Below are positions 58,911-64,000 of a stretch of DNA of 64,000 nucleotides, in pieces; position 1 is the first letter of the stretch, and each line of letters opens with the position of its first letter. The translations under genes and the position numbers were made by a program. The stretch covers positions 1-64,000 of the forward strand of contig SHVR01000001.1 in the NCBI GenBank assembly GCA_009694185.1, given 5' to 3'. The stretch comes from Alphaproteobacteria bacterium (lineage in GTDB: Bacteria > Pseudomonadota > Alphaproteobacteria > SHVR01). The notes beneath the pieces were generated by a model. It was not told where the DNA came from, made no database searches, and saw only the letters and a list, made by a program, of their open reading frames with translations.

Positions 58911-59651
58911 CTATTTCCGCCGCAACGAGGCCTGACTCCGGGGCGGGCGGCGGACCAGACCCTGGCGCGCCGCCCAATCGTCGAAGCGGCCAACCGAGGG
59001 ATCGTTGGCGCGTGCCCGGTAATAGGGGATACGCGGCGCGTAAAGGTCCATGAGCCGGCGCAGCTCGCCGACAGGCTCGGCGTGCTCGTCGACGCGGAGG
59101 TCGACCACCGGGAAGACTTCGTCGCCGGCGACCCGAATGGCGGCCGAGAGCTGGCCATCCGGCTGGCCGCCGGCATCGCGCCCGGCTTCGAGCGCCCGGG
59201 TAAGCCGCTCCCACAGGTCTTTCGCCTGGCTCGTCTCGAAGGCCTTGGCCATCGCCGTCACGACGCGTTTGCCGGCCAGAAGATTACCCATGGCGACATA
59301 GCCGGCGCCGATATGGTGGCCCTTCCAGTCGCGGTTCTGCGCGCCGGTGCGCGCCGCCGCCCGGCCCTGGGCGTCGATCACGGCCAGTTGGCGGCTTTCC
59401 ACATGGGGGTCGCTCGCCGCGAGTTCGCCTAATACCTTCGCCGCCGGATAGCCGAATTCGAGCAGCCGGAGCCCGAAGCTCCCGAGGCCGGGATTGGTCA
59501 GGGCTTGCGTCGCCACCGCGCCAATGCGGGATCTGACGAACGGCACCCGTGAGCCGACCGCCATCTCGCCCGTTGCCGTCGCGACGCCGAGGGCGCCGGT
59601 CAGCGGACAGCGCGCCAGGATGGTGAAGGTGTTGAACTCGATTTCCCACAT
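58911..59651 (-). CDS. DUF1028 domain-containing protein (Ntn-hydrolase-like)
   Basis: 'FNTFTILARCPLTGALGVATATGEMAVGSRVPFVRSRIGAVATQALTNPGLG'. Confidence 0.88.
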   Translation of the reverse strand: MWEIEFNTFTILARCPLTGALGVATATGEMAVGSRVPFVRSRIGAVATQALTNPGLGSFGLRLLEFGYPAAKVLGELAASDPHVESRQLAVIDAQGRAAARTGAQNRDWKGHHIGAGYVAMGNLLAGKRVVTAMAKAFETSQAKDLWERLTRALEAGRDAGGQPDGQLSAAIRVAGDEVFPVVDLRVDEHAEPVGELRRLMDLYAPRIPYYRARANDPSVGRFDDWAARQGLVRRPPRSQASLRRK

Positions 59652-59731
59652 CGCTTCGCTCCCTTGGTGCCTTGTCGGACGGTCCACGCTAATCTCTCGA
59701 CGACCAACCCCAAAGATAGGAGGAGACCATC

Positions 59732-60112
59732 ATGGCGGATCTGAGGGAAGCCGGCCGGGCGCTCATGGTCCGGGTCTTCGGCCAAGACTATATGGATCGG
59801 CGCGACGCCTCGACCAACGACTTCAACGCGCCGCTTCGCCGCCTCTCGGAAGAGGTGTCCTTCGGCAATGTCTGGCAGCGGCCGCCGCTCACGCCGAAGC
59901 TGCGCAGCATGCTCTGCCTGGCCTTGCTGACCGCGCTCAACCGCCCGCACGAGATCCGCGTGCATGTGAATTCCTCGATCAACAATGGCTGCACGCTGGA
60001 GGAAATCCGCGAGGTGCTCCTCCACACGGTGCTCTATTGCGGCCTGCCGGCGACCATCGACGCCATGCGCATCGCGGAGGAAGTGCTGAAGGAGCGGGGG
60101 CTGCTGACATAG
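59732..60112 (+). CDS. Carboxymuconolactone decarboxylase family protein
   Basis: 'LTPKLRSMLCLALLTALNRPHEIRVHVNSSINNGCTLEEIREVLLHTVLYCGLPATIDAMRI'. Confidence 0.92.
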   Translation: MADLREAGRALMVRVFGQDYMDRRDASTNDFNAPLRRLSEEVSFGNVWQRPPLTPKLRSMLCLALLTALNRPHEIRVHVNSSINNGCTLEEIREVLLHTVLYCGLPATIDAMRIAEEVLKERGLLT

Positions 60113-60118
60113 GGGGTA

Positions 60119-61207
60119 CTAGACATAGGGCACGATTTCTTCCCAGGCGAGGCGGATCGACTGCTCGGCCCTGACCGGCGGCATGCCGCCCAAATTCGAC
60201 CAGAGCACGAATTCGGTAACACCCAGCATCTCCTTCATTTGCTTGAGCTTCTTGATGCAGGCCGCCGGGTCGCCCACCACGCAAGCACCGAATTCCGCCA
60301 GGCGCTCGAAGGCGAGATAGCCCAACTCGCGCGACTTGCGCCCCTCCGCCATGGTGAGCTCATAGCCCGGCACCAGGCTGTTGCCGGTCGGCTGCTGATG
60401 GGTGGCGACCTTGTTATAGAACCACTCCACATGCGGCTGCATGGTGCGGCGCGCCCTGGCGTCGTCGGTGTCGGTGAAGAAGGGCACCAGCATCATGCGC
60501 TCCAGGCGCTTCGGGTCGTGGCCATGCTGGGCGAGGGTCTTCTCGTAACGTTTGACCTCGAGGGATAGGCGCGCAATCCATTCCTCGCGATAGGTCCGGT
60601 AGCTGAAGGGGGCGGCGAGCTGTATTGACCAGCCGTGTTTGCCGGCCTGGTCGAAGCTCTCGGGCGAGATGGTCGCCTGATAGACCGGCGGGTGCGGAAT
60701 CTGCACGGGCTTCGGCAGCACCTCGATCGGCTCCGCCACGTTCCAGTATTTGCCCTTGTGGGTGATCTTTTCCTGGGTCCACGCCTTGAGGATCAGCTCG
60801 ATGCCCTCGTTGAACATCTCCCGGCTTTCGCTCATGGGTACGCCCAAGCCCGCGAACTCATGCGGCTGGTAGGCGCGGCCGATGCCGAAATTGAGCCGCC
60901 CGCGCGACAGGCAGTCGATGAGCGCGAAGTCGGCGGCGGTCCGGAGCGGATGACTGAAGGGCACGACGACCACGGCCGTGCCGATGCGCATGCGTTTCAC
61001 GCGCTCGACGACAGTGGCGGCCAGCACCTGGGTCGAGGTCACGATCCCGTAGGTGGAAAAGAGATGCTCGGCGAGCCAGACCGTGTCGTAGCCGAGGGCT
61101 TCGGCCAGCTCGAAGAGGCGCATGTCGGCCTCGAGGCCTTCGACGCGCATGGACTGGTCGGGATATTGGCTGAGACTGAAGACGCCCCATTTCATTTTCC
61201 GCTGCAT
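60119..61207 (-). CDS. LLM-class flavin-dependent oxidoreductase (luciferase-like)
   Basis: 'FELAEALGYDTVWLAEHLFSTYGI', 'LIDCLSRGRLNFGIGRAYQPHEFAGLGVP'. Confidence 0.93.
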   Translation of the reverse strand: MQRKMKWGVFSLSQYPDQSMRVEGLEADMRLFELAEALGYDTVWLAEHLFSTYGIVTSTQVLAATVVERVKRMRIGTAVVVVPFSHPLRTAADFALIDCLSRGRLNFGIGRAYQPHEFAGLGVPMSESREMFNEGIELILKAWTQEKITHKGKYWNVAEPIEVLPKPVQIPHPPVYQATISPESFDQAGKHGWSIQLAAPFSYRTYREEWIARLSLEVKRYEKTLAQHGHDPKRLERMMLVPFFTDTDDARARRTMQPHVEWFYNKVATHQQPTGNSLVPGYELTMAEGRKSRELGYLAFERLAEFGACVVGDPAACIKKLKQMKEMLGVTEFVLWSNLGGMPPVRAEQSIRLAWEEIVPYV

Positions 61208-61259
61208 CTTGGCCTTCCCGATCTTTTTTCCCGGCTGACTGTCCCAACACTAGACCCGC

Positions 61260-62537
61260 TCAGCACAGCCGGTCCACTGCCTTGGCAAGTGCGGCCCGAT
61301 GGTCGGGATGGGCGATGGCGATCATGGCCGCCGCGCGCTCCTCGAGCGTGCGGCCCCTGAGTTCGGCCACGCCATATTCGGTCACCACGGCATCGGCGTC
61401 GCTCCGGGGCGTCGTCACCGGCCCGTCGAGGCGCGCCACGATATTGGATCGCCCGCGCGTTGAAGATGCGAGCGTGATGATGCCGCGCCCGCGTTTGGTC
61501 CGGACGGCGGCGCGTTGATATTCCGCCTGGCCGCCGACGGCGCCGATGCTGCGCCCGGCGACAGCCTCGGCGCCCACCTGGCCGGTCAGGTCCGCCTGGA
61601 TGGCGGAGTTGATCGCGACCAGGCTGCCGAATTGGCCCAGTACGCCCATGCCATGGGTATAGTCCGTGCCCATGAGCTTGAGCGCAGGGTTGCGGTGGGC
61701 GAAATCGTAGAGCCGTTTGGTGCCATAGAGCGCGGTTGCGACACTCACCCCGGGGTCGATCTCCTTATAGCGGTTGGTGACGGCACCCGCTTCCACCAGG
61801 TCGACGAAGCTATCGGCGAGCGAGCCCGAATGGACGCCGAGATCGCGCCGCCCCCCAAGGCGCCGGGCGATGGCGTCCGGGATGGCGCCCACACCATATT
61901 GCAGCGTCGCCCGATCGGGCACGAGCCGGGCCACATGCCCGGCAATGGCGTCTTCGAGAGGCCCCGCCGGGGGTGCCCGCCACTCCAGGAGTGGCCGCGA
62001 GACCGGCACCACATAGTCGAAGCGCCGGCCATCGACGACGCCATCGCCGAAGGTCCAGGGCGCCCGGTCGTTGATCTCGGCCACCACGATGCGCGCATGC
62101 GCCATGGCGGCGGGGAGATGGTGGACCGTCACACCAAGGCTGTGCCGGCCCTCGCCGTCGGCCGGCGTGGCTTGCAGGAAAACCACATCCGGGCGCAACA
62201 GGCCGCGTTCGATGAGCTGGATGGGTTCGGAGAAATGCGCGGGGATGATCCGGAGCCGGCCCTTGTCCGCCAAATGGCGGTTGTTGCCATAGGCGCCGAG
62301 CGAGACGAAACCAAGCGGCGTCGCGGCCGCCCGCTCGGGTGTCTCGGAAATCGTGTAGTCGAGGAACACCCGCACATTCGGGAGCGTCGCGGCCTGGTCA
62401 ACGAGGGCCTGGGCGAGGCTGGTCGGCTCGGCTCCCACCTGGTCCAACAGCACCAGGTCGCCGGGCCTGAGGATGGTGGCGAGGTCGAGGCGGTCGGCAT
62501 CGAGGGTGATCGCCATGGGGCTTGGTCCTACCCCCAA
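61260..62537 (-). CDS. Acetyl-CoA hydrolase / CoA-transferase family protein
   Basis: 'LQYGVGAIPDAIARRLGGRRDLGVHSGSLADSFVDLVEAGAVTN', 'GGQAEYQRAAVRTKRGRGIITLAST', 'VVTEYGVAELRGRTLEERAAAMIAIAHPDHR'. Confidence 0.9.
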   Translation of the reverse strand: MGVGPSPMAITLDADRLDLATILRPGDLVLLDQVGAEPTSLAQALVDQAATLPNVRVFLDYTISETPERAAATPLGFVSLGAYGNNRHLADKGRLRIIPAHFSEPIQLIERGLLRPDVVFLQATPADGEGRHSLGVTVHHLPAAMAHARIVVAEINDRAPWTFGDGVVDGRRFDYVVPVSRPLLEWRAPPAGPLEDAIAGHVARLVPDRATLQYGVGAIPDAIARRLGGRRDLGVHSGSLADSFVDLVEAGAVTNRYKEIDPGVSVATALYGTKRLYDFAHRNPALKLMGTDYTHGMGVLGQFGSLVAINSAIQADLTGQVGAEAVAGRSIGAVGGQAEYQRAAVRTKRGRGIITLASSTRGRSNIVARLDGPVTTPRSDADAVVTEYGVAELRGRTLEERAAAMIAIAHPDHRAALAKAVDRLC

Positions 62538-62542
62538 TGTCC

Positions 62543-63307
62543 TCAGATCAGCCGGAAGCGCATGCCGGCGACCGTCACCACGTCGCCCGCGACGGCCGAG
62601 CCCCGCGCCCGGGCCTGGTCGAGCACCCGCGCCCGGTCGGCCACGACAAGATCGAGGGCGCCGAGGCCCTCGCCCCGGCCATCGGTCATGGGCACGAAGC
62701 GGAGCGTGGCGTCGTCGAGCCGGATTTCGGGCTGGCCCTGGGCGTTGGTCGCGACCGGCCGGTCGAGCACCCTTGCATAGCCCGCCGCGAGCTTGGCCGG
62801 ATCGTCGCCCTGCAATTCGGCGGCGCGCATCTTGGTGGCGAGCTTGCTGGCCGGCGTCAGCCGCCAGTCGGGGCCGGCCGGATGCCAGGGACCGTCCGGC
62901 GCGTCGCCGCCACCATCCCAGTCGACCGAGAGAATGGCGGGCGGCACGTCGCGGGGATGCAGTTGCAGGCCCTTATAGTCGCCGTGATCGGACTCATGCA
63001 CGATGCGGATGGCGAGCTCGCCGACCCGCCGCTTCAAGGGGGCCAGATCGTCGGTCTGGAGGATCACCATATAGCCGCCGTCACCCTGCCTTCGGTCGAG
63101 ATAGCGGCCCGCCGCCGTGCCGTCCTTGACCGGCGCCACCACTTCGAGAAAGTCGTTGCCGATGGGCATGAGGGCATTGTCGAGACCCCATTTGGCGACG
63201 CTCGGGTCCTTGTAGCAAACGCCGAGGCCGAACACCGCCGTGAGGTCGCCTACTGCCTGGTCGAGGTCGCGCGCGACGAGGCAGATCTGGCGCATCCGAA
63301 GCCGCAT
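62543..63307 (-). CDS. VOC-family (glyoxalase-like) protein
   Basis: 'RMRQICLVARDLDQAVGDLTAVFGLGVCYKDPSVAKWGLDNALMPIGNDFLEVVAPV'. Confidence 0.85.
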   Translation of the reverse strand: MRLRMRQICLVARDLDQAVGDLTAVFGLGVCYKDPSVAKWGLDNALMPIGNDFLEVVAPVKDGTAAGRYLDRRQGDGGYMVILQTDDLAPLKRRVGELAIRIVHESDHGDYKGLQLHPRDVPPAILSVDWDGGGDAPDGPWHPAGPDWRLTPASKLATKMRAAELQGDDPAKLAAGYARVLDRPVATNAQGQPEIRLDDATLRFVPMTDGRGEGLGALDLVVADRARVLDQARARGSAVAGDVVTVAGMRFRLI

Positions 63308-63406
63308 GGCTTGCTCCTACTTTCCCGGAATTGAGCAGGGTCAAGGCTAGGCGGCCCAGGGGATGCGATCAAGGTTGGCCACGAGGCGCAGTCAAAGGTG
63401 GATGCT

Positions 63407-63886
63407 ATGCCGTGGGTAGGCGCATTGCTGATCTTGGCCATGGCGGGAGCCACGGCCTGCACCGGTCCGGAGGTCGAGGTTCGCGTGCGCCATCCCGCGG
63501 ACGGGTCAATCCGCGCCGAGGCGGCCGATCGCGAAGAACTGCCACCGTGTGTAGAGCGGTCCCCACTCCCCAGCGTCTCCCGCGGCCGCGAGCTGGCCGA
63601 GAGCCATTGTGCCTTCGGCCACCAGATCGCGCCCGACCGGCCGAGCGACATCGAAGCCGCCACCTTCAGCTTCATGGAGATCGCCAATCAGCGGGGCCGC
63701 GAACGCAACTATTTCCGCCGTTTCTTGGCGACACCCCATTGGATCGACACGGCGACCCCGCAGCCGATTATCATGCCGGCGTTCTATCTGAATGAGGCCG
63801 AGCGCGAAGACGTCATTGCCCTCATCCTCTCCTATCAGGCGCGCTTTCAACCGGGCAGGCCACAGCGCCTCACGCCCTTCGAGTAA
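63407..63886 (+). CDS. Cytochrome-c-like exported protein with a degenerate haem motif
   Basis: 'SRGRELAESHCAFGHQIAPD' at the usual CXXCH position and a C-terminal 'IIMPAFYLNEAEREDVIALILSYQ' Met-ligand region. Confidence 0.65.
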   Translation: MPWVGALLILAMAGATACTGPEVEVRVRHPADGSIRAEAADREELPPCVERSPLPSVSRGRELAESHCAFGHQIAPDRPSDIEAATFSFMEIANQRGRERNYFRRFLATPHWIDTATPQPIIMPAFYLNEAEREDVIALILSYQARFQPGRPQRLTPFE

Positions 63887-64000
63887 GCGTGGCCGGTTGC
63901 GTGCCAGTCGTCGGGCGGGCTACAAGCGCCCAGTCGGATGTCGGTATTAGGTGGGGAACGGTGCATGGCTTTCGTGGCGGCGGCGGCCGAGGGCCTCAAG

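Noticed and set aside
63965-64000. Possible start of a plus-strand CDS (MAFVAAAAEGLK…) at the window end
   Set aside because: Too short to support a call.

Overview
GC-rich, gene-dense chromosomal window of alphaproteobacterial character (a GcrA-type cell-cycle regulator is encoded). Most of it is a catabolic and transport region: a dpp-type peptide ABC transporter, two polar amino-acid ABC systems, five amidohydrolase-2 paralogues, CoA-transferases, enoyl-CoA hydratases, a hydantoin/oxoproline-type cluster and amidases. The strongest candidate for an undescribed system is a tight three-gene minus-strand operon at 35.6-43.3 kb. It encodes (i) a receiver-DUF3369-like response regulator with no obvious DNA-binding output domain, (ii) one polypeptide fusing a NarK/NNP-type nitrate/nitrite porter, a cyclic-nucleotide-binding domain and a complete histidine kinase, and (iii) a 1286-aa molybdopterin oxidoreductase fused to an FAD/NAD reductase and a plant-type [2Fe-2S] ferredoxin, with an aberrant N-terminal Fe-S motif. 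Other notable items: a 148-bp mosaic of five consecutive palindromes bounded by inverted repeats (23377-23524); a higBA toxin-antitoxin module between an intact tRNA-Arg(CCT) and a decayed whole-gene copy of it; single-base frameshifts in an MscS gene and a hyuA gene; a cytochrome-c-like protein with CAFGH in place of CXXCH; and two abutting GANTC sites upstream of gcrA. All calls come from reading the sequence and supplied translations; no database search was run.
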